Shown: positions 1 through 10,744 of the stretch, piece after piece
How positions within the stretch are numbered: the stretch's first letter is position 1
How the letters are laid out: each line of letters starts with the position of its first letter
Assembly (NCBI GenBank): GCA_963995525.1
Contig: OZ023216.1
Span: forward strand, 40,339,580 to 40,403,579
DNA from: Escarpia spicata
Taxonomy: Eukaryota; Annelida; Polychaeta; Sabellida; Siboglinidae
Reading direction: 5' to 3'
Length of the DNA: 64,000 nt
Notes under the pieces: model-generated
The model's input: only the letters and a program-made list of their open reading frames with translations
Database searches by the model: none
What the model was told of the DNA's origin: nothing
Position numbers and translations under genes: made by a program

Positions 1-1145
1 CATGAAAGTTTCTAGGTTGTGGATGAGTCCTTCTTACATTGTTAAAATATCGTAAATTTGAGTTTGCTTTTGGAAAGTGAGTCAATGGAATATTATACAT
101 AACTACAGATGCATCTTTGTGTATTAAACATTTTGATTTGTACAGAATCATCAATTTAAAAAAAAAAATACGTGTATGAAAACATATGAATATGCAGTAA
201 ATTTACACCCAAGTTCAAACATTTATCTCTGAGCACCTCAATATATTTCAAATTTTATTTCCAAATCCATGTTCTCGGTAATGGTATTCCTGAATATTAA
301 TATTATAACTACCATATTCTACCCTTGCAAACCCCGCCTTCTAATCCGCTGCACCTATTGGCTAACATAACTGTGATATCATATCAACCGGATCATTCTG
401 CGTTAATTGAGATTGTTCGCGGAATGTACATAGTGCATATTTGGCATGTAAAATAAAAATACACTGGCATGTTCTGAGCGAAGAATTTTTTGTTTTGACT
501 ACATGGTGTCATGATAGAGCATCCAACTGCAATATTAGGTTGTTCCCGGAATGCTGGTACGAAACTAAACGATAGACTAACTGGGCTTCCTGCCTAAACA
601 GAGCAATTAAGAGGTCGCATTATTGTGTTACTGTATCAATAAGAAATTGCCTGAACAGTTTACCTTGGTCACACATGAACTAATCTATTATTTCCATGTT
701 GTCGCATAGATCAAATGATGAATAGCGTCAGTATGGTTGCTAGTAGTTTTATTTAAATTAAATGACAATGCAATGACAACGGTTAAACAGTACCACATAT
801 ACAAGTTATGACATACGTCAACGTTTCCAGCCTTTTTAAATCAGCAAAAAGAATTAGGTCATCTAACAGTTCTGGACAAGCATCACTGTGCGTTTAACCA
901 CGTCGTTATAATTAAACCTTGAAACTACCGAGACGGAGGGCTTTATAAATCCTTAAAATTGTTATGCAGTTTATTAAGGAGTATTATATAGATACATTAC
1001 TACGTAATATATCATCAACACATAGGCAGACAAATGCATCATGCAGGAACCTGTATACACGACGAATGGAACAACCGACGTGCTTTTAATATCTGGTCTT
1101 TGGTTTACGCTGAACGCAGAATAAGAACCAGTCTCCAACACGGTG
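1..1145 (-). repeat. Copy of the NIDO-gene 3' flanking sequence
   Basis: Read on the minus strand, this follows the NIDO pseudo-exon at 1146-1394 and matches the sequence after the intact gene (26184-27130) and after the second pseudogene (37902 onward). A recognisable stretch around 700-790, with an AATAAA signal and the words ACTAGCAACCATACTGACGC, is present in all three. It shows that each duplication carried the exon together with about 1 kb of downstream DNA. The copy runs off the left edge of the window. Confidence 0.75.
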
Positions 1146-1394
1146 TTATAGGGGAGAAAATGGAGGTGCTCCTATCTTTGCTTTTCCCTTACTCGCAGAT
1201 CCACCACGAGAACTCATTAATCTGAAGTGAGTCCACATCTTTGGTACCGGAGACAGGATCTCCCTCTCATCGACACGGAACATGTAGCGACCTCGGAGTC
1301 CGCAGTTCGTCTATGTCCTGATGTCGATGATATCCGGGGTGAGAGAACCGAACTGCGTGTAGAAACGCCACCCGTCACCTGCGTTGAATCCAAC
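1146..1394 (-). pseudogene. NIDO-domain last-exon pseudogene (paralogue A)
   Basis: The minus-strand translation matches the final exon of the intact NIDO gene (25959-26183) over its full length: the GFNAGDG start, the TNCG..GRY cysteine region, the REILSPVP segment and the basic tail. A splice acceptor (TTTCAG) precedes it at 1395-1400. One lysine codon of the intact gene is a TAG stop here, between the IIDIRT and TNCG segments, so the exon cannot be read through. No exons 1-4 were found nearby. The upstream side (above about 1470) is occupied by the Mutator-like region. I infer a dead paralogue left by a local duplication in inverted orientation. Confidence 0.8.
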
Positions 1395-1501
1395 CTGAAA
1401 TTAAAAGAATAAAGCTTGCTAAATAGCTTTATGATAGTGCATTGATTACATTATGATCATAACCTGTGATGGCGGCGCTGCTACGTGGCAGACGGCTATT
1501 T

Positions 1502-1965
1502 GGGGTCAGGACACTGTTGGACTTCCTGCTTGGTTACAGAAAAACGAAAAAAAGTGCAGTATATTTTTGAGAAATGATTTTTTATAATATTCTCTTACTC
1601 TGACATAAGTGCATTTGAGTAGTCAGATTTCTAGATGTGATTGTAGAAGCTGCTGACAGTAAAATGGTGTCTTTTAGCAGATTTTACTAAGCGGTAGTGT
1701 ATTTGGCAGCAATTTGGCTAGTTGACACTTTAGCCGGATTACTGCCTGCATCCATTTGTAAATATTGATGGGTGTCATACATACAGGCATTTTGCAAGAG
1801 CTAGAAATATTAGATTTTGACTAAACTCGACCAGCATGTCAATGAGATGATGATAACGGCAGGTGAGAAGTTTAATACATTTTCTACGTCACGTTTTCTT
1901 TTTCTTATGATCACACAAAACGTTAACATGGTCGCCAATGAGAAAACTAACAGTGTGCTGACCCC
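1502..1965 (+). repeat. GGGGTCAG repeat, copy 1
   Basis: A 464-bp unit with inverted ends: it opens with GGGGTCAGGACACTGTT and closes with AACAGTGTGCTGACCCC. The same unit is at 10290-10724 (+) and 47085-47540 (-). The two plus-strand copies bracket the HNH/Mutator region as direct repeats. I see no clear target-site duplication. It may be a MITE, or a terminal segment of the Mutator-like element. Confidence 0.7.
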
Positions 1966-2010
1966 AATTAAAGTCCCTAGCAACGGAAACACGCTACACA
2001 GTGAGGCATC

Positions 2011-2392
2011 ATGGACGACAGGTTTTATGAAAAATATGCAGATAAAATGAATGAAAATGTGTCTATTTCAACAAACAAATCAGTGTATATTGTGGACAGA
2101 CTGCACAAAAGGCACAGGCGTGAAATACGGAGCAGTTAACTGCAAGTTTAGTTGTGCCAATAGACGTACCATCATGGCACACCGGTTAAGCTATATGCTG
2201 CACCACAGGAGAACATTTATAAGAACGAATCTAGATGCTTCACATCTCTGCCACAATAGTGTCTGTGTGACAGCCACACATGTCAGCCTGGAACCACACC
2301 GTTTCAACAATGAAATAATTTCTTTCGTGAAATCAGACGAATGTCATGGTCATGGCATTTACACTGCATGCATGTTAAATAAAATCCATTAA
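2011..2392 (+). pseudogene. His-Me finger (HNH) endonuclease-like gene, probably frameshifted near its start
   Basis: The frame 2051-2392 has the pattern of the zinc-binding-loop homing-endonuclease family (zf-His_Me type): CILWTDC and KYG near the start, AHRLSYMLH, then the ASHLCHN...C....HVSLEP..FNN core with the metal-site histidine and asparagine, and a closing C.GHG...C zinc pair. The domain itself is uninterrupted. A better start (ATG at 2011, opening MDDRFYEKY) is in another frame and is separated from the domain by an apparent frameshift near 2085, so the gene is probably broken or newly damaged. An in-frame stop directly precedes ATG 2051. It converges with the Mutator-like transposase, 3' ends facing, inside the same repeat-bounded segment. 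These nucleases nick or cut DNA. A role in this element's mobility is only inference. Confidence 0.7.
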
Positions 2393-2485
2393 AAAATGGT
2401 GAGCTCTGACATTTTTCGGGAGTTCGTGTACGATGAACTTTTCCGAAGTGTGGTCGTTACGACTGGTCACTGATATATGTCGACA

Positions 2486-4944
2486 TCAGTCAGCCCCTGC
2501 TGTCACTGATGTAGCATTGCATCGTGTCGATTGATCGTGGTACTCAAGATGTTCGTGGTGCTCGTAGTCTGATTGTGTTCGCATGAATGTCGGCAGGCAG
2601 ATGGTGTCGTGTGTGTCGGATGGTCTAGGTCTTCGCATTGCGTTTGCATGGATGATGGTCAGTTTGCAGCCCAAGTAGACTGTCGTATTGTTATAATGTT
2701 GTGTATGCACATTGTGCTCGTGTGTGTATGTGTGTCTGTCTACTCTCTGCTTGCGTAAGAGTGATCAGCCGATTTTCGTGACTTTAGCGAATATGGGTGA
2801 TCAGTACGATTTTCTGGTGGCTGTCGGCGCCTCCTTCTCACTGGTGTAACTGCCGTTGCTGTTACTGCTACTGTTGTTACTGTATGACTTGCTGGTTTGG
2901 GATCAAGTTGATTCTGTAGATGTCGTCTTGGCATCTCTGTCGTTTCGCCCTAATGTAGTCTCTCATCCTCTTTGACTTGGTGGCTCCTCTGTGTAGGCGC
3001 ACCGATGGCCGTCTGGCATATTGTCGTTGGTAAGCCACATCTTGCTGGATCCGTTTAACAGCGTGAGCAACTCTTCCGCCCTTCGTAATGGGACAATGTA
3101 CATTTTCAAATTTTCGTAGCATTGAATCTCCAGCACCGTAGTTTAGGCGATCGATGACTGAACACACACGTCCCAGTGCATTTCGACTGAATTTAATGTT
3201 CTTAGGTACCGACGCGGAATAAGCTCTGTTTGCAGATTCATTTGGATTTGTTGTTAGTCTGCGTCGTGTCATTTGAAGTGCGGCGGATTGCCAAGACGCA
3301 TTTCAATCAATCCTTGAAGTGTTGCTCGATTACTGTCTGTCATATTTAGTCGTGTGAGGCCGCAGGCCTTCAAATGCTGTGAGGTATTCCACCAATTCTT
3401 GCGACCACCACGGCAGACAATTGCATGTCTGCGACAGTTTCTGCACGAGCCAGAATAGCAGTCGAGTGCGGCTGGAATGATGTCCGGCATATGTTATAAC
3501 TGTTGTGTCACTGTCGTGAAGTATGTTGACACTTGTGTAGATCTTCTGGCATCTTGTTTTCACATCTTCCGCAAACATTCTTCTGCTTTCTGCTCGCCTT
3601 GCAGCAGTTTCTCCTGGATACATCCTGGGGAGAATGATGCTTTCATGATATGACGAAATTGCGTTTGAGACAGATGCGTCGTATCGGGTTGCCTCTGTGT
3701 CTCCATACCTGCTGGCATTGCATCTTGTACACTTCGCGATGCTAATGCATCACCGTCTGTAACAACATACTTGATTGCAACGTCATCTTGTGTTAAACTG
3801 TCGCCAATCTTTTTCCCAATTCTGTACTCGGACAGCGGATCTGTTGCTAGCACAATGGCCGTGCAACCAGCCAAGACAGGTGACATTGACACCCTTGTTC
3901 CGAAGTGAAGCTCCTAGTTTACACAGCTTGTTGTCCATCCAGAAAGCTATGATTTCCCTTTTACCGGTTTGCCAACTGATTGCAGTTCCCAAAGCCTGTG
4001 ACGCATTCTGCCCACCACAGCTGTAAGTGTTTTTGAGATTTGTAGAGTTGTACCGAACATCGACGCTTAATCGAAGCATCTTCTGGCAGACCACGCAGAG
4101 TGTTGGTCTTTTTTGTTTTCTGCCTTCTCCTGTGTAAGTCGTCCATGGTTGCTTGTGCGGTGACAGTTGCGACCTTGTTTGCAGTTCTCTGTAATCCTGT
4201 GCGACTAGGTGGTGGTGTGTCCATTGCATCTAGAATGTGACGGATCTTTGTGGTTCCTATTGTCGAATCCTGGAGACCGACGTGAAGTGCGACATTAGTT
4301 GTAGCAGCTCGTTGACCACTACGTCCAGTGCTGACCTCCGTGTACAGTTTGTACATGCGCGAATGATAGTCACAATTTGTACATCGGAATGATTGCTTCC
4401 AACAGAGACTAATTTGTTTATCATGGTATATTTGATATTGTGGAGAAGTGCACGTCGTCTTGCAGGCGTGCTCAGTGTAACATTCATTCCACATCTGAGC
4501 ACTCTTTTCCATATTTAGTAGACGCATCTCGGAACATCCTTGATTTTCGTCTGGCTGGAGGTAGCTGTTTGTTAAATCGGGGCATCGGTATGGCCGCGGT
4601 CGTAGAATTTTGCTATTGCCAGGCCTGCCGTCAGCATCGGGTACCGTTAACAATCCACCAGACGTTTCTTGTACGACTCTTGAAAAGTCAGCCATGCCGA
4701 GTCGTGGCATCCATACATGACTGTGTGGTGTTTCTATTGATTCACCACGCATTGATTCAAAGTATGGGTGGCCTTGTTGGAAACCGCGCCGATTTCTCCT
4801 CATTCCTCCAACAGGCGGTGTCTTCCTATCACAACGTGGGCTAAGTTTACCAGTCTCATAATTTGCAGTCTCCTTCATTGTAATAATGCAGAATAATCCC
4901 GGCAAAAGCACAGTTGAAAGGGACAAACCGTTATTTGAAATCAC
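2486..4944 (-). pseudogene. Mutator-like (MULE) DDE transposase, frame-broken
   Basis: Six overlapping minus-strand frames add up to one transposase. In order they carry: an Arg/Lys-rich start; a region ending in CWKQSFRCTNCDYHS..YKLYTE (a probable zinc site); a VGLQDSTIGTTKIR..L segment; SVDVRYNS near 4060 (likely first catalytic Asp); GQNASQALG and NKLC..GA.LR; GH.G-like and LSEYRIGKKIGD; VTDGDA near 3755 (second Asp); then QADT-like and SQFRH.MKASFSPG; and a long basic, cysteine-bearing C-terminal part (NCRRHAIVCRGG). These are features of the Mutator-like transposase proteins abundant in molluscs. At least four frame changes separate the pieces, so it is inactive. Codons beyond 2750 form a low-complexity tail and are uncertain. 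It converges with the HNH gene. Confidence 0.85.
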
Positions 4945-5006
4945 ATACTTCTAATGAGTCTGAAAGTCCAAATCACAGTGACAGAACTTGGGTATGATAA
5001 GGGGGG
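4880..5006 (+). repeat. Left part of a dispersed repeat split by the palindromic element
   Basis: Positions 4907-5006 match the reverse complement of about 48250-48340 (shared words include GACAAACCGTT and AATCACAGTGAC). The match resumes at 9569 after the 4.56-kb insertion. The 48-kb copy is therefore an empty-site allele that fixes the insertion boundaries. Confidence 0.7.
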
Positions 5007-6344
5007 AGTAGTAATGTACCGGGGATGGCGGCGCGGTAAGAAGGAAATCCCATGTTAAGAGATAGGGATTTTGCTCCAGACCACGCCCGGGTTAAAGATA
5101 GGGATTTTTAACATGGGAGAGATAGGGGTTCCTTAAAAACTTGTGAACGACTTTCTCGCAGACCGCTCCCGGGTTAAAGATAGGAGATTTTCCTATGTTA
5201 AGAGATAGGATTCCCCAAAAACTTGTAAACGACGAATCTCGTTTACAAGTTTCCTTCAGGTTTCCCCCGATTTTGGTTTTCGAGATTCGGCTGAACGACC
5301 GGGTTAAAGATAGGGATTTTTAACATGGGGGAGATAGGGATTCTACGAAAGTAGTAGCAAAATGGTTTTCGAGATACGGATTTTGCGCAAAACCGCGCCC
5401 GGGTTAAAGATAGGGATTTTTAACATGGGAAAGATAGGGATTTCACCAAAACTTGTAAACGACCGGATCTCGTTTACAAGTTTGCACAAGGGTTCTTCCG
5501 ATTTTGTTTTTCGAGATTTTCTCCGATTTTGGTTTTCGAGATTTTCTCCGATTTTGGTTTTCGAGATTCGGTTGAACGGCCGGGTTAAAGCATAGGGAAT
5601 TTTATCGCAAAGGTATCCGACCACTTTTCGAATTTTAACCCCATGTTAAAACATAGGGAATTTTCACCCCATGTTAAAGCATAGGCCATTTTATTACAAA
5701 GGTATGCGACCACTTTTTGAATTAAATAACATATACCGAATATCATTTGAATATGTCACACACGAGATTGCTTGGCCCGGAGGCCGAGGGACCGAGCCTT
5801 TATTTGTTTGACTATGACATGTCGAAAATGTGGTGTTATAATAAGGCGTAATTTACAATAAAAGGGTTATAAATTCAAAGGAGCGACCATTTTGGAATTA
5901 TACCTTTGGTGTCTGTTACAAAACCCGTACTCGAGACGTGTCTGGACACGTTTGTTTGTCGCAAGCACGCGCACCCTGTATGACGTCATGGTACGCGCTG
6001 TAATTTTGTACACGAGGTGAGTTGGACAAACAGGTACTGCTTTGGTTAGACCTTGTATTGAACTTGCGCGTATGTAATGTAATCCCTTCATGTGACGTCA
6101 TGATACGGTGACGTCATGACCAGTGACATCATTAAACTGCTATGCGCAGTAATTTTGTACACGAAGTGAGTTGTTCAAGCAGATAGTGCTTTGGTTAGAC
6201 CTTGTATTGAACTTGCGCGTATGTAATGTAATCCCTTCATGTGACGTCAATTAAATAAGTAATTGCGCATGCGCAGTAGTGGCTATTCTTATATGTCGTA
6301 GGTTGTCGATCATTTGATTAGGTGTAGGCCTCTCCTAGTCTATA
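5007..6344 (+). repeat. Left arm of the palindromic element
   Basis: This is the reverse complement of 8165-9568, from the terminal AGTAGTAAT to the words TCTCCTAGTCTATA at 6331-6344. Its outer 700 bp is built of degenerate copies of a GTTAAAGATAGGGATTTTTAA-like word alternating with CCATGTTAAA words. The inner half is unique sequence carrying four TGACGTCA palindromes. Confidence 0.85.
5981..6249. promoter_or_regulatory. Cluster of four CRE-type TGACGTCA palindromes (left arm)
   Basis: Perfect TGACGTCA octamers lie at 5981-5988, 6093-6100, 6109-6116 and 6242-6249. This octamer is the consensus binding site of CREB/ATF bZIP factors. Four in under 300 bp of AT-rich DNA is far above chance, and all four are kept in the other arm. 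They could drive transcription into the spacer, but no transcript or TATA box is evident. Confidence 0.55.
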
Positions 6345-7360
6345 CATTTACAACTTTAACATAGGTCCAAACCCGATAAAACATAGCCATAGAGGCTAAA
6401 GGCTATCTGGCCTATAGCACATAACCACGGACAAACAACTTACAAACACTGACAAACAACTTACAAACACTGATATACAACTCAAAAACACTGACATACT
6501 ATACCGAGTGAAAAATTTCCCTGTTAACCGGTATAAACTGGTATAAATCAAGCCTCAAGGTTCTGTGTATTTGTCCCGTGTTAAGGCATAGGGAATTATA
6601 CGAATTAATCTGCTAAAACATTCAAACTACCAGCTATCTGTGTAATATTTTGGTTAAACTGTTTGTCGTGTAACACTATTTGTCAGAATATCATAGTACT
6701 TACCAACGGTCACAGTGGATATCCTGTTTGTAAACTGTTTTGAAGGGATATTCCCTGTTCAAGCCTGATCTATTTAAATAAACACGCTATGTGCGATGCA
6801 CAATGTCGACTCGATCGCCTTGACGCCAAAGATCATATATCAATACAAGACGGCGCAGTACTCACTATCCACATTGTTCGAGGAAAGTGAAGCGTCATGA
6901 TAGTGAAGCGTCATGTTAGAACAGTACAGGCACATAATAACCTCCCAGATAAGATGTACCAGTATCTATATAGTTTACCGTATTAAGGGCCAAGTGTACA
7001 AATGTCCATTAGAACGTTTTTATCTGTTTTCGTACTATAGTATTTAAATTCGTGCTTCTTCGGTAAAACCTTCCAAACTAGCTTCGGTCGTAAAACAACT
7101 AACCCGGCATGGGTAACCGAAAACGAACTCATAGATTCATACATAGATACATACATAGAGACATACATAGATACATACACGTGGTACGAAACACACAAAA
7201 CACACATGAACTCAGACCAACTAGATGGTGAAAGACTGTTTGAGTGTTTTGTTAGACGCAGGTGTGAAGCTATCTGACGTGACAGTCGAACAGTTGTGTA
7301 ATATCAGTACTTGGTTGCAAGACTCCGTTTCGAAACAGTGGCGATGGAACTTCTGGCGAC

Positions 7361-7975
7361 AGTACAGATATGTTAACCACTTATGTCTTTGTAGTTCAGT
7401 ACAGATATGTTAACCACTTATGTATGTGTGTAGTTCAGTACAGAGACGTTAGCCAGTTATGTATCTGTGTAGTTCAGTACAGAGACGTTAGCCAGTTATG
7501 TATCTGTGTGTAGTTCAGTACAGAGACATTAGTCAGTTATGTCTGTGTGTGTAGTTCAGTACAGATATGTTAACCACTTATGTATGTGTGTAGTTCAGTA
7601 CAGAGACGTTAGCCAGTTATGTATCTGTGTGTAGTTCAGTACAGAGACATTAGTCAGTTATGTCTGTGTGTGTAGTTCAGTACAGATATGTTAACCACTT
7701 ATGTATGTGTGTAGTTCAGTACAGAGACGTTAGCCAGTTATGTATCTGTGTGTAGTTCAGTACAGAGACATTAGTCAGTTATGTCTGTGTGTGTGTAGTT
7801 CAGTACAGATATGTTAACCACTTATGTATGTGTGTAGTTCAGTACAGATACGTTAGCCAGTTATGTATCTGTGTGTAGTTCAGTACAGAGACATTAGTCA
7901 GTTATGTCTGTGTGTGTAGTTCAGTAGAGATGGTAGCCACTTATGTCTGTGTAGTTCAGTACAGATATGTTAATA
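7361..7975 (+). repeat. Minisatellite with higher-order structure
   Basis: About fifteen copies of a roughly 40-bp unit starting TAGTTCAGTACAGA. Three unit types, marked by GATATGTTAACCACTTATG, GACGTTAGCCAGTTATG and GACATTAGTCAGTTATG, recur in that order, giving a higher-order period of about 120 bp repeated about four times. It sits in the spacer of the palindromic element. Confidence 0.9.
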
Positions 7976-7984
7976 TACTCAGAT

Positions 7985-8164
7985 TAAACTGCTACGTCCA
8001 GTAACAAGAGACGAGAATAGGGACGAGACAAGAGACGAGACTATGACCGAGATATGTCACGAGACTACGGATGTCACATCACACGAGAGTACAAACGAAA
8101 CAAGAGATATGTCACGAGACTACGGATGACACATCACACGAGACTACGGATGTCACATCACACG
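7985..8164 (+). repeat. Degenerate ACGAGAC-rich tandem repeat
   Basis: Variants of the words CACGAGACTACGGATGTCACA and AAGAGACGAGA are repeated in tandem between the minisatellite and the right arm. This is part of the element's spacer and has no coding potential. Confidence 0.7.
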
Positions 8165-9568
8165 TATAGACTAGGAGAGGCCTACACCTAATCAAATGAT
8201 CGACAACCTACGACATATAAGAATAGCCACTATTGCGCATGCGCAATTACTTATTTAATTGACGTCACATGAAGGGATTACATTACATACGCGCAAGTTC
8301 AATACAAGGTCTAACCAAAGCACTATCTGCTTGAACAACTCACTTCGTGTACAAAATTACTGCGCATAGCAGTTTAATGATGTCACTGGTCATGACGTCA
8401 CCGTATCATGACGTCACATGAAGGGATTACATTACATACGCGCAAGTTCAATACAAGGTCTAACCAAAGCACTACCTGTTTGTCCCAACTCACCCCGTGT
8501 ACAAAATTACAGCGCGTACCATGACGTCATACAGGGTGCGCGTGCTTGCGACAAACAAACATGTCCAGACACGCCTCGAGTACGGGTTTTGTAACAGACA
8601 CCAAAGGTCTAATTCCAAAATGGTCGCTCTGTTCAAGAAAAAAAACGAGGCTATAGGCTCTGATATAACATAGTCCTATATGTAATCTACATTTCGTATA
8701 CATTACTTCAGACAAAACAGTCTCCGTTGAATTTATAACCCTTTTATTGTAAATTACGCCTTATTATAACACCACATTTTCGACATGTCATAGTCAAACA
8801 AATAAAGGCTCGGTCCCTTGGCGAAGCCTCGGCCTCCGGGCCAAGTAATCTCGTGTGTGACATATTCAAATGATATTCGGTATATGTTATTTAATTCAAA
8901 AAGTGGTCGCATACCTTTGTAATAAAATGGCCTATGCTTTAACATGGGGTGAAAATTCCCTATGTTTTAACATAGGGTTAAAATTCGAAAAGTGGTCGGA
9001 TACCTTTGCGATAAAATTCCCTATGCTTTAACCCGGCCGTTCAACCGAATCTCGAAAACCAAAATCGGAAGAACCCTTGTGCAAACTTGTAAACGAGATC
9101 CGGTCGTTTACAAGTTTTGGTGAAATCCCTATCTTTCCCATGTTAAAAATCCCTATCTTTAACCCGGGCGCGGTTTTGCGCAAAATCCGTATCTCGAAAA
9201 CCATTTTGCTACTACTTTCGTAGAATCCCTATCTCCCCCATGTTAAAAATCCCTATCTTTAACCCGGTCGTTCAGCCGAATCTCGAAAACCAAAATCGGG
9301 GGAAATCTGAAGGAAACTTGTAAACGAGATTCGTCGTTTACAAGTTTTTGGGGAATCCTATCTCTTAACATAGGAAAATCTCCTATCTTTAACCCGGGAG
9401 CGGTCTGCGAGAAAGTCGTTTACAAGTTTTGAAGGAACCCCTATCTCTCCCATGTTAAAAATCCCTATCTTTAACCCGGGCGTGGTCTGGAGCAAAATCC
9501 CTATCTCTTTACGTGGGATTTCCTTCTGACCGCGCCGCCATCCCCGGTACACCACCCCTATTACTACT
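8165..9568 (-). repeat. Right arm of the palindromic element
   Basis: Inverted copy of 5007-6344 with a few point differences and one extra block of about 100 bp near 8630-8740. The high similarity of the arms suggests recent insertion or arm-to-arm gene conversion. Confidence 0.85.
8260..8529. promoter_or_regulatory. Cluster of four CRE-type TGACGTCA palindromes (right arm)
   Basis: TGACGTCA occurs at 8260-8267, 8393-8400, 8409-8416 and 8522-8529, the mirror images of the left-arm sites. All eight octamers are perfect. Confidence 0.55.
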
Positions 9569-10289
9569 GGGGGGTGAGGAGAGAATCACATTAGTGAAGC
9601 TTCCATTTGGAAATCTATATCTTAAATGGACCAATGACATTGCAGAAAGGTGATTAAACAATCTTGTTTGTTTACTTCAGCTAATTAAACGCACGTGAAG
9701 AGGTTTGGAGCAACCCTAATGACATCTTGGCAAAGTGACTACTGGGATTCAGCTCCTAGGCTCAGGCTGCCAGGACATACAGTCACCTGACTTGATCAGT
9801 ACTCAATCAGGCAAGTGCCACAGTGTATTGAATGTCTACTAATTGAGTTGTGTAATACTGTGCAATTGAACTCATTAAGACGTCTGGCCTTTGAAGAATC
9901 CACACTTTAAAGTCATATATCATGTATAATTACAGTTGTCTAATAGGGAAAAAGTAAAAAAATCAATATAAATCTAAATGCAACATAACAACTGCCTTAA
10001 TGTGATATGTTTACAGAACACATACAAGACTTTCTGGAAAACAGGGTTAGGTCTTCATATATGCCGGATGAGAAAGTGTGTACAGTGCAGAGTTATGCCA
10101 GATTAGAATATGTCCAACAGTAAAATGCTTATTCATATGATGCCCGGTCAAGTAGGGTGGCGCTTTTGAAATGTGTATAAAAAAACATGTGGATGAATTA
10201 CAACAAAAAACATTGCACAGTGTTTGAGATAGGAGTGCCTCTAAAATATAGTAATTTCTATTTTTTCTCCAAAATTGCCATACCTATTT
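9569..10289 (+). repeat. Right part of the dispersed repeat split by the palindromic element
   Basis: This matches the reverse complement of about 47541-48240 with moderate divergence. Shared words include TTTACTTCAGCTAATTAAAC and AGACGTCTGGCCTTTGA. It continues into the GGGGTCAG unit at 10290, as the 47-kb copy does. No gene is visible. Confidence 0.7.
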
Positions 10290-10724
10290 GGGGTCAGGAC
10301 ACTGTTGGACTTCTTGCTTGGTGACAGACGAAAAAAAGTGCAGAATATTTTTGAGAAATTATTTTTTACAATATTCACTTGAGTAGTCAGGTTTCTAGAT
10401 GTGATTGTAGAAGCTGTTGACAGTAAAATGGTATCTTTTTAGCTGATTTTACTAAGCGGAAGGGTATTTGGCAGCAATTTGGCTAGTTGACACTTTAGCC
10501 GGATTACTGCCTGCATCCATTTGTAAATATTGACGGGTGTCATACATACAGGCATTTTGCAAGAGCTAGAAATATTCGATTTTGACTAAACTCGACCAGC
10601 ATGTCAATGAGATGATGATAACGGCAGGTAAGAAGTTTAATATATTTTCTAGGTCACGTTTTCTTATGATCACACAAAACGTTAACATGGTCGCCAATGA
10701 GAAAACTAATAGTGTGCTGACCCC
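10290..10724 (+). repeat. GGGGTCAG repeat, copy 2
   Basis: Second copy of the unit at 1502-1965, in the same orientation, with the same inverted ends. A GTAGTCTCGC sequence that is not shared with the other copies follows directly, so 10724 is a real terminus. Confidence 0.7.
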
Positions 10725-10744
10725 TGTAGTCTCGCGCAGAGTAT

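Larger units (their letters stand above)
5007..9568. mobile_element. 4.56-kb palindromic (fold-back) element without a coding region
   Basis: Two inverted arms, 5007-6344 and 8165-9568, flank a 1.8-kb spacer. Both ends start AGTAGTAAT when read inwards, and GGGGGG flanks the element on each side (5001-5006 and 9569-9574). The related repeat at 48.25 kb has a single G-run there, which supports a 6-bp or slightly longer target duplication. The arms hold many copies of a GGGTTAAAGATAGGGATTTT-like subterminal motif, 12-bp-stem hairpins (5221-5250, 5451-5481 and their partners near 9085 and 9320), and four TGACGTCA sites each. The spacer holds a minisatellite. No convincing protein is encoded, so it must be non-autonomous or of a kind I do not know. 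The arms differ by an indel of about 100 bp near 8630-8740. Confidence 0.85.

Noticed and set aside
1227..1412. Plus-strand frame across the NIDO pseudo-exon (also the minus-strand frames at 25896-26126 and 37635-37820)
   Set aside because: The frame recurs only because it is the antisense of the NIDO last exon. The sense strand explains the conservation.
5981..8529. The palindromic element as a viral genome or Polinton/Maverick with inverted terminal repeats
   Set aside because: No polymerase, integrase, capsid or protease reading frame is present. The spacer is minisatellite and simple repeat.
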